Below are positions 17,763 through 27,324 of a stretch of 64,000 bases of DNA, one piece after another (position 1 is the stretch's first letter; every line of letters starts with the position of its first letter). The DNA comes from G965220825 sp965220825 (GTDB lineage Bacteria; Pseudomonadota; Alphaproteobacteria; UBA828). Below the pieces are notes generated by a model. The model made no database searches. It saw only the letters and a program-made list of their open reading frames with translations, and was not told the origin of the DNA. The stretch is from assembly GCA_965220825.1 (NCBI GenBank), contig OZ244839.1, positions 1,364,001 to 1,428,000 on the forward strand. The letters run 5' to 3'. Made by a program: the position numbers and the translations under genes.

Positions 17763-18739
17763 GGCTCCTCTCCCGTTCGGAATACCGGCGCCGGGCCGAG
17801 ATTGCGGCTCAGCGCGTCGAGGCAGCCCTGGCGGACGGCGACGCCGAGCTCCACCTGGTCGAGGATGGCGCTCCGCGTGATGTCGTCGGCGATGGCGCTG
17901 TCGATCTCGACGCCTCGGTTCATCGGCCCCGGATGGAGGATCAGCGGGTCGGCGCGCGCCTCGGCGAGCTTGGCCTCGTCGAGGCCGAAGAAGCGAAAAT
18001 ATTCGCGCGTCGACGGGACGAACGTGCCCTGCATGCGCTCTTGCTGCAGGCGCAACATGGTAATCACGTCGCAGCCGGCGAGCCCCGCCCGCATGTCGTG
18101 GAAGACCTCGACGCCCAGGCGCTCCACCGCCGCCGGCACCAGCGTCGGCGGGGCGATGATACGCACCTGCGCGCCCATGGTGTTGAGCAGCAGGATGTTG
18201 GAGCGCGCGACCCGGCTGTGCAGCACGTCGCCGCAGATGGCGACACGCAGACCCTGGATGCGGCCGAAGCGGCGGCGGATGGTGAGCGCGTCCAGCAGCG
18301 CCTGGGTGGGGTGCTCGTGAGAGCCGTCCCCGGCGTTGATGACGGCGCATTCCACATGGTCGGCGAGCAGCCGCGCGGCACCGGCGTCGGGATGGCGCAT
18401 GATCAGCATGTCGGGGTGCATCGCGTTCAGCGTCATCGCCGTGTCGATCAGCGTCTCGCCCTTCTTGATGGCGGAGCTGGCGACGGCGATGTTGATGACG
18501 TCCGCGCCGAGGCGCTTGCCCGCGAGCTCGAAGGAGGTGCGCGTGCGCGTCGAGGTCTCGAAGAAGAGCAGCACCACGGTGCGCCCGCCCAGCAGGCTCT
18601 TGCGCTTCTGCACCTCGCGGTTGAGCGCGACGTAGCTTTCCGAGAGATCGAGGAGGTGGGTGATCGCGTCCGCTGAAAGCCCCTCGATCCCCAGCAGATG
18701 CCGGTCACTGAACAACGAGGGCAGAAGCGCAGGCTGCAT
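17759..18739 (-). CDS. pyrB: Aspartate carbamoyltransferase catalytic subunit
   Basis: PyrB (326 aa) makes carbamoyl-aspartate from carbamoyl phosphate and aspartate. Carbamoyl-phosphate site ETSTRTRTSFE, EHPTQALLDALTI and HPGPMNRGVEID are all present. Two starts are possible: 18772 has no ribosome site, while ATG at 18739 follows AAGGGG and gives MQPALLPSLF, so it is preferred. No PyrI regulatory subunit is seen. An IS right-end relic lies about 50 bp upstream, so the native leader may have been replaced. Confidence 0.93.
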   Translation of the reverse strand: MQPALLPSLFSDRHLLGIEGLSADAITHLLDLSESYVALNREVQKRKSLLGGRTVVLLFFETSTRTRTSFELAGKRLGADVINIAVASSAIKKGETLIDTAMTLNAMHPDMLIMRHPDAGAARLLADHVECAVINAGDGSHEHPTQALLDALTIRRRFGRIQGLRVAICGDVLHSRVARSNILLLNTMGAQVRIIAPPTLVPAAVERLGVEVFHDMRAGLAGCDVITMLRLQQERMQGTFVPSTREYFRFFGLDEAKLAEARADPLILHPGPMNRGVEIDSAIADDITRSAILDQVELGVAVRQGCLDALSRNLGPAPVFRTGEEP

Positions 18740-18786
18740 CGCTACCCCTTGTAGGCACTCCCGCTCAAACATGCAAGCTGTTGTGT

Positions 18787-18838
18787 GGAGGCCCCCAACC
18801 CTGTCTCAAGAGCCGCGTCTCAGAGCTGTCTGAACTTG
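18787..18838. mobile_element. IS481-family relic C (right-end fragment)
   Basis: About 52 bp match the right end of the complete IS (46800-46852) in the same orientation, including CCCCCAACCC, CAAGAG, CGCGTCTCA and CTGTCTGAACTTG. No left end or transposase remains nearby. It lies in the gap between pyrB and the toxin-antitoxin pair. Confidence 0.75.
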
Positions 18839-18866
18839 GACGGAGGCGGCTGCGGAGCGCTGCGCG

Positions 18867-19232
18867 CTACAGTGACACAGACTTGGTGGCGGCGATACGC
18901 AGCCGTCCCGCTTCCGTTGCGGAATGCGGTTGCCGGATGACGATTTCGACATCGCGGCCGAGAGTCATCAGCAGGCGAAGCAGGCGCTCGAGCGAATATT
19001 CGCGAAAGTCGCCCCGCAGGAGACGGGATACATCGGGTTGCGACAAACCCAACAGTTGTGCGGCTTCCGTCTGGGTCATGCTGCGTTGGCGGACGATGGC
19101 GTCGATCCGACCGACCAGCTCCGCCTTCACCAGATGTGCATCGGCATCGGCAAGGCCGAGGTCGGCGAAGACGTTGCCGCTGCCGCGCTCGACACTGTTA
19201 TCACTTCGGTCCACCCGCCTAATCCTCGCCAT
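18867..19232 (-). CDS. XRE-family antitoxin (HigA-like)
   Basis: This 121-aa protein has a helix-turn-helix in MTQTEAAQLLGLSQPDVSRLLRG (about 53-75), preceded by NVFADLGLADADAHLVKAELV, typical of the short HigA-type antitoxins that follow a HigB/RelE toxin. It would neutralise the toxin and repress the pair. The frame extends upstream but ATG at 19232 overlaps the toxin gene by 14 bp, the usual toxin-first arrangement. The function is inferred from family and arrangement. Confidence 0.85.
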   Translation of the reverse strand: MARIRRVDRSDNSVERGSGNVFADLGLADADAHLVKAELVGRIDAIVRQRSMTQTEAAQLLGLSQPDVSRLLRGDFREYSLERLLRLLMTLGRDVEIVIRQPHSATEAGRLRIAATKSVSL

Positions 19233-19575
19233 AGACTGCCCGATAATGCTCCTCGGCGGTCCGCAATCGACGCCGAACGAGGCCAAGTTCCCGTCTTGGC
19301 GTCGCGATGCCCCGTTTTGCCTTCTTCTGGAAGGCGTGCAGGACATAGATGGTCCTCGCGAACCGAACCGTATAGACGGTTCTGAACGTATCGCCGTCAT
19401 GGCGAGAGATTACCTCCAGGACGCCGGCACCAAAGCCCTTGAGCGGCTTGGCGTCGCGGTATCGCAGACCAGCTTGGGCCTGATAGATCGCAAACCCCAT
19501 GCGATGCTTTACCGGGTCCGGGAAGCGCTTCAGATCGGCTTTGCTCGAACCGACCCATTCCACAGGTCCGAGCAT
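19219..19575 (-). CDS. HigB/RelE-type toxin (phage Gp49-like family)
   Basis: The 118-aa protein shows the RelE/HigB-fold pattern of the Gp49-like group: KADLKRFPDPVKHRMGFAIYQAQAG, then KPLKGFGAGVLEV, TFRTVYTVRFARTIYVLHAFQKKAKRGIATPRRE. Basic residues near the C-terminus (KKAKRG) are where mRNA-interferase toxins carry catalytic or RNA-binding residues. It is the first gene of a two-gene unit with the XRE antitoxin. A TATAGT box lies about 25 bp upstream but no convincing -35 was found. It is intact, with no frameshift. Confidence 0.85.
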   Translation of the reverse strand: MLGPVEWVGSSKADLKRFPDPVKHRMGFAIYQAQAGLRYRDAKPLKGFGAGVLEVISRHDGDTFRTVYTVRFARTIYVLHAFQKKAKRGIATPRRELGLVRRRLRTAEEHYRAVYGED

Positions 19576-19816
19576 GGCTTTATTCGTTGTGCACTATAGA
19601 GGTTCCACCATAAATGCGAAAGCCCGAAGGCAGCGACCTTCAGGTCAGTGCCAATAAGGCTGCCCGCCTCCCGGCCCCCCGGTGCCCGGCCGCGAGCTCG
19701 GCGTCGATACCACCCTGGGAAACGCCGATGCCTATCCGGCGATGCCGCGAACACGCCTCACAGCTGATAGCCATGTCGACGAAGGGCCGTTCGTGCGCCG
19801 ACGCCGCGGCGGCGCC

Positions 19817-20554
19817 TTAAGGACGGGCGGCGGCGGTGGCGGCGAGATCGTCGAGGACCGCGGCGGTAGGGGGGTCGATGCGCCCGTCCACGCGGGTCTG
19901 GCGGAAATGGCGCTGGAAGGCGCGTAACACGGCCTCCGTCTCTCTCCCAAAGACGCCATCGGCGACGATCCCGTAGCCGACGGCAGCGAGTTGCCGCTGC
20001 CTCCAGCGCACCCCGGCCCCCATGTCCCCGGGCGCAAGAACGGGACCGTCGGCTTCGGGCACCGCGGCGGCGGAGGGCCACACGCCGATACCGGCCCCGG
20101 CCAGACGCGCCCAGTCGAAGAGTTCGCCCGGATCCCGCCGACGCAGCGGCGCCACGTCCGAATGGGCAACCACATTGCGCGGATCGATGGGATGGCGCGC
20201 GGTGATGGCAAGCAGCAGACCCACCAGCGCATCCATTTGCGCGGGCGGGAAGGCGCGATAGCCGTGCTCATGCCCGGGATTCACCAGTTCGATGCCGATG
20301 GAGCGGTCGTTGACGGAGGATTGCCCGCGCCAGCGGCTCACGCCGGCATGCCAGGCGCGTGCATGCTCAGGCACCAGCCGCCAGAGCGTGCCGTCCTCGC
20401 CGACGCACCAGTGGGCGCTCACCTTGGCGTCCGGGTCGGTCAGGCGGGCAAGCGCGGCTTCGGCCGAGACCATTCCCGTGTAGTGCAGAACCAGCGTGTC
20501 GATGGGGCCCGCACCTTCCGGGCGGTCGTCCCGATTGGGCGACGGGAGATCGAT
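19817..20554 (-). CDS. N-acetylmuramoyl-L-alanine amidase (AmpD/AmiD-like) with peptidoglycan-binding domain; start unclear
   Basis: Amidase_2 zinc hydrolase that would cleave MurNAc-L-Ala bonds, followed by a PG_binding_1 domain (about 180-240). The metal ligands expected from AmpD are His in LVLHYTG, His in VVAHSD and Asp in RRDPGELFDW. The first standard start in frame (ATG 20473) lies after LVLHYTG and would delete the first zinc ligand. The frame upstream reads IDLPSPNRDDRPEGAGPID, a normal family N-terminus, without ATG, GTG or TTG. I place the start at an ATC (20554) as the best guess. No signal peptide is visible, which favours a cytoplasmic recycling role. Confidence 0.75.
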   Translation of the reverse strand: MDLPSPNRDDRPEGAGPIDTLVLHYTGMVSAEAALARLTDPDAKVSAHWCVGEDGTLWRLVPEHARAWHAGVSRWRGQSSVNDRSIGIELVNPGHEHGYRAFPPAQMDALVGLLLAITARHPIDPRNVVAHSDVAPLRRRDPGELFDWARLAGAGIGVWPSAAAVPEADGPVLAPGDMGAGVRWRQRQLAAVGYGIVADGVFGRETEAVLRAFQRHFRQTRVDGRIDPPTAAVLDDLAATAAARP

Positions 20555-20607
20555 CGGACGCCGCCCCGCCCCGTGGCCGAGCCCTTGGCGCGGGGGACCG
20601 CCCCGCT

Positions 20608-21474
20608 CTAGCGCCCGGCGCAGTGGCGGTAGGTCTCGGGCCGGCGGTCGCGGAAGAACTGCCAGGCGTCCCGGACTTCCCGGATCTGATCCAGGTCCAG
20701 CTCGGCAACCACCAGTTCATCCTTCTCGTCGCCGCCCTGCACGAGAATCTCGCCCCGCGGATTGCAGAAATAGCTGGAGCCGTAGAACACGTGGTTGCCG
20801 AGGCTCGGCTCCGTGCCGACCCGGTTGTTCGCGCCGATGAAAATGCCGTTGGCGATGGCGGCTCCGACCTGCTCCAGGTTCCAGAGATGGTCGCTCACGC
20901 CCTTGAAGGTCGCCGAGGGGTTGAACACCAGCTCCGCACCGTTCAACGCGAGCGCCCGCCAGCCCTCGGGGAAGTGGCGGTCGTAACAGATATAGACGCC
21001 GACCTTGCCCACCGCGGTGTCGAACACCGGATAACCCAGGTCGCCCTCGGCAAAGTAATGCTTTTCGTCGAAGCCCGTGATCTTGGGGATGTGGATCTTG
21101 CGAAACTTGCCGAGATAGCTTCCGTCCGCATCGATCACCGCCGCCGTGTTGTAGAGGACTCCGCTGCGATCCCGCTCATAGACCGGCGAGACGAGTACCA
21201 TCCCGTATTTCGCCGCCGCGTCGCACATGGCTTGGGTCGTGGGGCCGTCGGGCACGGCCTCCGCCGCCGCGAACCACCGGTCGTCGATCGTGGCGGGGAA
21301 ATAGGGCGCGCTGAACACCTCCTGCAGGCCCAGAACCTCCACCCCCTGGCGCGCCGCCTCCTCGATCAGCGGCAAGTGGGCGGCGATCATGCGGTCGCGG
21401 ATATCCTCGATGGAATCCGTCGCCGGATCCCCCTTGAGGTTCATCTGAATGAGCGCCGCCTTGACCATGCGCAT
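20608..21474 (-). CDS. Nitrilase-superfamily amidohydrolase (beta-ureidopropionase/N-carbamoyl amidase-like), copy 1
   Basis: A 288-aa carbon-nitrogen hydrolase with the full Glu-Lys-Cys triad: Glu52 in LGLQEVF, Lys126 in GKFRKIHIP and Cys163 in ICYDRHFPEG. The sequence style (CYDRHFPEGWRALALNGAE, FYGSSYFCNPRGEI) resembles beta-ureidopropionases and N-carbamoyl-amino-acid hydrolases, which release ammonia and CO2 from ureido acids. It lies directly after a paralogue, with MmsA and alanine dehydrogenase upstream in the same direction. Substrate is inferred, not shown. Confidence 0.85.
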   Translation of the reverse strand: MRMVKAALIQMNLKGDPATDSIEDIRDRMIAAHLPLIEEAARQGVEVLGLQEVFSAPYFPATIDDRWFAAAEAVPDGPTTQAMCDAAAKYGMVLVSPVYERDRSGVLYNTAAVIDADGSYLGKFRKIHIPKITGFDEKHYFAEGDLGYPVFDTAVGKVGVYICYDRHFPEGWRALALNGAELVFNPSATFKGVSDHLWNLEQVGAAIANGIFIGANNRVGTEPSLGNHVFYGSSYFCNPRGEILVQGGDEKDELVVAELDLDQIREVRDAWQFFRDRRPETYRHCAGR

Positions 21475-21499
21475 GGCCGATCCCTTTCCGTCCGCGCCG

Positions 21500-22372
21500 T
21501 CAGACCTGCCAGGAGGCGACGGCGCCGTAGGTGTCGGGCCGGCGGTCCCGATAGAAGTGCCAGGATTCCCGCACCTCGGCGATTGCGTCGAGATCGAGCT
21601 CGGCGGTGATCAATGCGTCCCGGTCGCCCGGCCCCTGGGTCAGAATCTCGCCGCGGGGATTGACGAAGTAGCTGGAGCCGTAGAACCGGCCGTTGTTCCA
21701 CGGCGGCTCCACGCCCACGCGGTTGACGGCGCCGATATAGACGCCGTTGGCGACCGCCGCCGCGGGCTGCTCCAAGGTCCAGAGATGGTCGCTGAGCCCC
21801 TGCACCGTCGCCGAGGGGTTGAAGATCACCTCCGCGCCGTTCATGGCGAGCTCGCGCCAGCCCTCGGGAAAGTGCCGGTCGTAGCAGATATAGACGCCGA
21901 CCCGGCAGAACGCGGTCTCGAACACGGGATACCCCACATCGCCGGGCTTGAAGTAGAACTTCTCGTTGAAGCCCGGCACATGCGGAATATGGACCTTGCG
22001 GAACTTGCCGAGATAGCGGCCGTCCGCATCCACCACCGCTGCGGTGTTGTAATAGATGCCGGTGCCGGCCTCCTCATAGATTGGCACCACGAGCGCCATG
22101 CCGAGCCGGCGCGCTTCTTCGCGCATGGTCCGGATGGTGGGGCCGTCCGGCACCCGCTCGGCGGCGCGGTACCACTTGCTGTCCTGTTCGGCGGGGACGT
22201 AGGGCAGGTTGAAGATTTCCTGGAGCCCCAGCAACTGGACTCCCTCCCGCGCCGCCTGCTCCATGAACGGGCGATGCGCGGCAATCATCTGCTCGCTGAT
22301 CCGCTCGGGCGTCTCGGTTGCGGCATCGCCCTTGAGGCTCATCTGGATGAGCCCGCATTTCACCTTCGCCAT
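21500..22372 (-). CDS. Nitrilase-superfamily amidohydrolase (beta-ureidopropionase/N-carbamoyl amidase-like), copy 2
   Basis: A 290-aa tandem paralogue of the neighbouring hydrolase with the triad at the same residue numbers: Glu52, Lys126 and Cys163. Differences cluster in substrate-contact stretches (NLPYVPAEQDSKW versus SAPYFPATIDDRW, and the region before PSATVQGLSDH), suggesting related but different substrates. The gap between the two genes is 25 bp, so they are probably co-transcribed. N-carbamoyl-beta-alanine or N-carbamoyl-beta-aminoisobutyrate would fit the downstream MmsA-type enzyme, as inference. Confidence 0.85.
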   Translation of the reverse strand: MAKVKCGLIQMSLKGDAATETPERISEQMIAAHRPFMEQAAREGVQLLGLQEIFNLPYVPAEQDSKWYRAAERVPDGPTIRTMREEARRLGMALVVPIYEEAGTGIYYNTAAVVDADGRYLGKFRKVHIPHVPGFNEKFYFKPGDVGYPVFETAFCRVGVYICYDRHFPEGWRELAMNGAEVIFNPSATVQGLSDHLWTLEQPAAAVANGVYIGAVNRVGVEPPWNNGRFYGSSYFVNPRGEILTQGPGDRDALITAELDLDAIAEVRESWHFYRDRRPDTYGAVASWQV

Positions 22373-22483
22373 GGCCCCAGCCCCTTCTTGCCGCAGCCCT
22401 CAGCTTAGCGTCATGCCGTGGCTCGGCAAAGGTCCGCGCCGGACGAGCTTCGCCCGGAGCGGGAGAGCGACCCTCCGCGCGGG

Positions 22484-23983
<1,500 letters not shown>

Positions 23984-24002
23984 CGCGCTCTCCCGTCCGT
24001 TC

Positions 24003-25121
24003 TCAGGCGGCCAGCGCCCGATCCGGCGCAAGATAGTCGTAGCCGAGATCGGTGGCTACGGCCGCGTGGGTGATTCGGCCATGGCATACATTGAGCCCGC
24101 GCATCAGGTGTGCGTCGTCGGAGAGGGCCTCCCGCCAGCCGCGCGCCGCCAGCGCGAGCACGAACGGCAGCGTCGCGTTGCTGAGCGCGAAGGTGGAGGT
24201 GCGCGCGACCGCGCCCGGCATGTTGGTCACGCAATAGTGCAATATGTCGTCCACCTTGTAGGTAGGATCGGCGTGTGTGGTGGGCCGGCTGGTCTCGAAA
24301 CAGCCGCCCTGATCGATCGCCACATCGACGACGACGGCGTTGCGCCGCATATCGGCCAGCATGGCCCGGTTCACCAGCTTGGGCGCGGCGGCACCGGCGA
24401 CGAGCACCGCGCCGATCACGAGGTCCGCGCCCTGGACCGCTTCCTCCACCGCCTGAACCGTGGAAAAGAGCGTCGTTGCGCTGGCGCCGAAAAGTTCGTC
24501 GAGCTGGCGTAGCCGGGGAATGGAGCGATCCACGATGGCGACCCGAGCCCCCATGCCTACCGCCATGCGCGCCGCATGGGTGCCGACCACGCCGCCGCCC
24601 AGCACCACGACGTCCGCCGGCGGTACGCCGGGCACGCCGCCCAGAAGCACGCCGCGCCCGCCCTGCTCCTTCTCCAGACAGCGGGCTCCGGCCTGGATCG
24701 ACATCCGGCCCGCGACCTCGCTCATGGGCGCGAGAAGCGGCAGGCCGCCATTCGCATCGGTCACCGTCTCGTAGGCAATAGCCACGCAACCGGACTCCAC
24801 CAGCGCGGCGGTCTGCGACGCGTCCGCGGCCAGGTGCAAATAGGTGAACAGCACCTGCCCTTCGCCCAGCATGGCGCATTCCTCCGCCAGCGGTTCCTTG
24901 ACCTTCACCACCATCTCGGCGCGGGCGTAGATCTCCGCCGCGTCGGCGACGATTTCGGCGCCGGCCTGCGCGTAATGGGAATCGAGCAAGCCGATCTCCG
25001 TGCCGGCGCCCGTCTGAACCAGCACCTGGTGACCACCCCGAACGAGCTCCCGCACACCCGCCGGCGGGATCCCGACGCGGTATTCGTGAACCTTGATCTC
25101 CTTCGGAACACCTATCAGCAT
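24003..25121 (-). CDS. ald: Alanine dehydrogenase
   Basis: Ald (372 aa) interconverts L-alanine and pyruvate plus ammonia with NAD. MLIGVPKEIKVHEYRVGI is the classic N-terminus, KVKEP carries the expected active-site Lys, LFTYLHLA the His, and VVLGGGVVGTHAARMA the NAD-binding glycines. It is 19 bp upstream of mmsA on the same strand and divergent from the uncharacterised gene at 25374. It could serve nitrogen release from alanine or take products of the neighbouring degradation enzymes. Confidence 0.96.
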   Translation of the reverse strand: MLIGVPKEIKVHEYRVGIPPAGVRELVRGGHQVLVQTGAGTEIGLLDSHYAQAGAEIVADAAEIYARAEMVVKVKEPLAEECAMLGEGQVLFTYLHLAADASQTAALVESGCVAIAYETVTDANGGLPLLAPMSEVAGRMSIQAGARCLEKEQGGRGVLLGGVPGVPPADVVVLGGGVVGTHAARMAVGMGARVAIVDRSIPRLRQLDELFGASATTLFSTVQAVEEAVQGADLVIGAVLVAGAAAPKLVNRAMLADMRRNAVVVDVAIDQGGCFETSRPTTHADPTYKVDDILHYCVTNMPGAVARTSTFALSNATLPFVLALAARGWREALSDDAHLMRGLNVCHGRITHAAVATDLGYDYLAPDRALAA

Positions 25122-25373
25122 GACCCTGTTCTACCTCCGGTTCGAACGGCCGCACCGAGAAAAGAGAGACGCCGGAGCCTCGCCGCGGAAGCGCACCGGG
25201 ACGGGACACCGCCGCGAAACAAAACCACCGCCGGCGCAGCGCGCCTCATTCACGCGCGGCTTCCTCTGGAACGGACCTCTTCGGGCTTGGTTCGACCGGC
25301 CTGGAAAGCCGTCTCGTACCGTAATAGTTATATGTCGCAATCTCGTTCGCCGCGCAATGATCGGAGTGCGCCT

Positions 25374-26171
25374 GTGCCTCATACTCCCGAGACGAACGAC
25401 CGACGACGGGAGGAGACCCGTCACCTGGACATGGCGACCCAGCCGGTCAAGCGGTTGCGCATGATGCTCCGGGCCGGCGAGGTAGTGCGCGAGGTGGAGC
25501 GCGTACTCGCCAAGACCGGGGACAGTGTGGTGGGGGAGGTCCTGCGAGGCCATCGCGCCTTCTACGAGTGGGACCATTACCCGAGGGGCGACGTCTATGA
25601 CGGGGAAAGCCATGCGCAGTATTTCTACCATGCGCATCCCGGCGCACTCAGGGATCTGGAGCACGGCCACTTCCATGCGTTCCTGCGCGCCAAGGGGATG
25701 CCGCGCGGCATGAAGCCCGCGCGCCGTCCCCATCGCGACCGCTGGCCGAAGGGGGATGACGCGCTCTCCCATATCGTGGCGATCTCCATGGATTCCCAGG
25801 GCACGCCGCTCCGGCTCTTCACCACCAATCGCTGGGTCACCGGCGAAACCTGGTACCGGGCAGAGGATGTCTGCAAGATCATCGGCCGCTTCGAGATCGA
25901 CCATGCGCGGCCCTCCTGGCCCGCCAACCGCTGGGTCGGCGCCATGATCCGCCTGTTCTGGCCCCAGATCATGCTGCTGCTCCGGGCGCGAGACGCGGCG
26001 ATCGAGAACTGGGCCGCGGAGAACCCTGAAGGCGACGCTCTGGAAGACCGCCGTCTCGAGGTCGTCTCCCAGGCCGACATCGCCATCGAGGCGCAGACCG
26101 CCGCGGTCGAAGCCGCGCTGGCCGCGCGGACATCACGCGGTCAAGCGCAGGACGAAGCGAGCGGCGGCTGA
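25374..26171 (+). CDS. Uncharacterised conserved protein (DUF6969-like)
   Basis: A 265-aa cytoplasmic-looking protein without signal peptide or clear TM helix. The core, from GEVVREVERVLAKTGDSVVGEVLRG through YEWDHYPRGDVYD, YFYHAHPG, EHGHFHAFLRAKGM and HIVAISMDSQGTPLRLFTTNRWVTGE, is rich in His/Asp/Tyr, which would suit metal or ligand binding, but I know no function. The DUF number is from memory. Start is uncertain: GTG 25374 has CGGAG 7 bp upstream; ATG 25332 and ATG 25473-type internal starts lack a good site, and ATG at 25431-25434 is also possible. It is divergent from ald and convergent with livM. Confidence 0.7.
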   Translation: MPHTPETNDRRREETRHLDMATQPVKRLRMMLRAGEVVREVERVLAKTGDSVVGEVLRGHRAFYEWDHYPRGDVYDGESHAQYFYHAHPGALRDLEHGHFHAFLRAKGMPRGMKPARRPHRDRWPKGDDALSHIVAISMDSQGTPLRLFTTNRWVTGETWYRAEDVCKIIGRFEIDHARPSWPANRWVGAMIRLFWPQIMLLLRARDAAIENWAAENPEGDALEDRRLEVVSQADIAIEAQTAAVEAALAARTSRGQAQDEASGG

Positions 26172-26253
26172 GACCGGTTCCGCCGGTTGCCGGATACGGT
26201 GCGCGTCAGGGGGAGCGGGAGCGAACCGACCACCGCCCCCATACCGGCCCGGG

Positions 26254-27324
26254 TCATGAACGTCTCTTTCCGTCCCGCCCGTCGTCCGGGACGAAGCTGA
26301 AGGACGCGGGATCGAACACGAGACGCCGCTGGACCGGGAAGAAGCGAAGGTCGAAACGCTCGGCAATCAGGCCCCAGACGCCTTGCGGTGCGCGCAGCAT
26401 CATCAGCACCGCGGCCGCGCCGAGCACGATGAGGTACCAGCTGCCGAAATCCGCGAGCAGTTCGCGCAGCAGGAAGAAGATGATCACGCCGACGATCGGC
26501 CCCTCGATGGTGCCGATGCCGCCGATCACGACGATGAAGATGACATTGGCCGTCCAGTCGACGACGCTGAATCCCGCCTCCGGCGAGATGCGCAGCTTGG
26601 TGAGGAAGATCAGCGCACCCACCATGCCAGTGCCGAAGGCGGCGACGATATAGACCCAGATCTTGGTGCGGAAGTTGTCGACGCCGAGGCTGCCGGACGC
26701 GGCTTCCGAATCCCTGATCGCGGTGAGCGCGAGGCCGTGCCGCGAGCGGAGCAGGAGGTAGACAAGCGCGATGGCGCCGACGGCGATCGCCAGCGCCGTC
26801 CAGTAGATCGCCGATTCCCGCCACATGCGCCCGGCCGCGATGCCTTTCACCACGGCCGCCGGCAGGCTCATTCCTGAGCCGCCGCCGAGTGCCGATATCT
26901 GTGCGAACGAAAGCATGTAGACCTCGGCCACCACCCAGGTGCCGATGGCGAAATAGGCGCCCCTCAGACGAAAAACGATAAAGGCCGTCGGTACCGCGAA
27001 GAGCGCCGCGGCAACGCCCGCGAGCGGGATTGCCGCCAGCGGATGGACACCCGCATTCATCGCGAACACGAAGAGGGCATAGCCGCCGAGCCCGAGAAAC
27101 GCCTGCTGTCCGACGGAGACCAGCCCCGCATAGCCCGCGAGCAGGTTCCACAGTTGGGCGAGGGCGAGGTAGTAGGCGATCTCGACGATCGTCCGCATGT
27201 CCGCGCGTCCGCCCCAGAAGGGCAGTGAAATCAGGACGACCAGCCCGACAACGGCGATCAGCGCGCCATAGCGGCTCGCGCGGGTGCCGCGCTCGACCCG
27301 ATAGCCGGCCGAGCCCTCGCTCAC
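26254..27324 (-). CDS. Branched-chain-amino-acid-type ABC transporter permease (LivM family)
   Basis: A 356-aa LivM-type permease with about nine hydrophobic segments and the family stretches WNLLAGYAGLVSVGQQAFLGLGGYA and FRLRGAYFAIGTWVVAEV; the ATPase-coupling loop is near AIRDSEAASGSLGVDNFRTKI. GTG at 27324 overlaps the livH stop as GTGA and is chosen over the long open frame above, which is livH in another frame. The last gene of the five-gene transporter operon; the C-terminal tail is long and charged. Confidence 0.9.
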   Translation of the reverse strand: MSEGSAGYRVERGTRASRYGALIAVVGLVVLISLPFWGGRADMRTIVEIAYYLALAQLWNLLAGYAGLVSVGQQAFLGLGGYALFVFAMNAGVHPLAAIPLAGVAAALFAVPTAFIVFRLRGAYFAIGTWVVAEVYMLSFAQISALGGGSGMSLPAAVVKGIAAGRMWRESAIYWTALAIAVGAIALVYLLLRSRHGLALTAIRDSEAASGSLGVDNFRTKIWVYIVAAFGTGMVGALIFLTKLRISPEAGFSVVDWTANVIFIVVIGGIGTIEGPIVGVIIFFLLRELLADFGSWYLIVLGAAAVLMMLRAPQGVWGLIAERFDLRFFPVQRRLVFDPASFSFVPDDGRDGKRRS

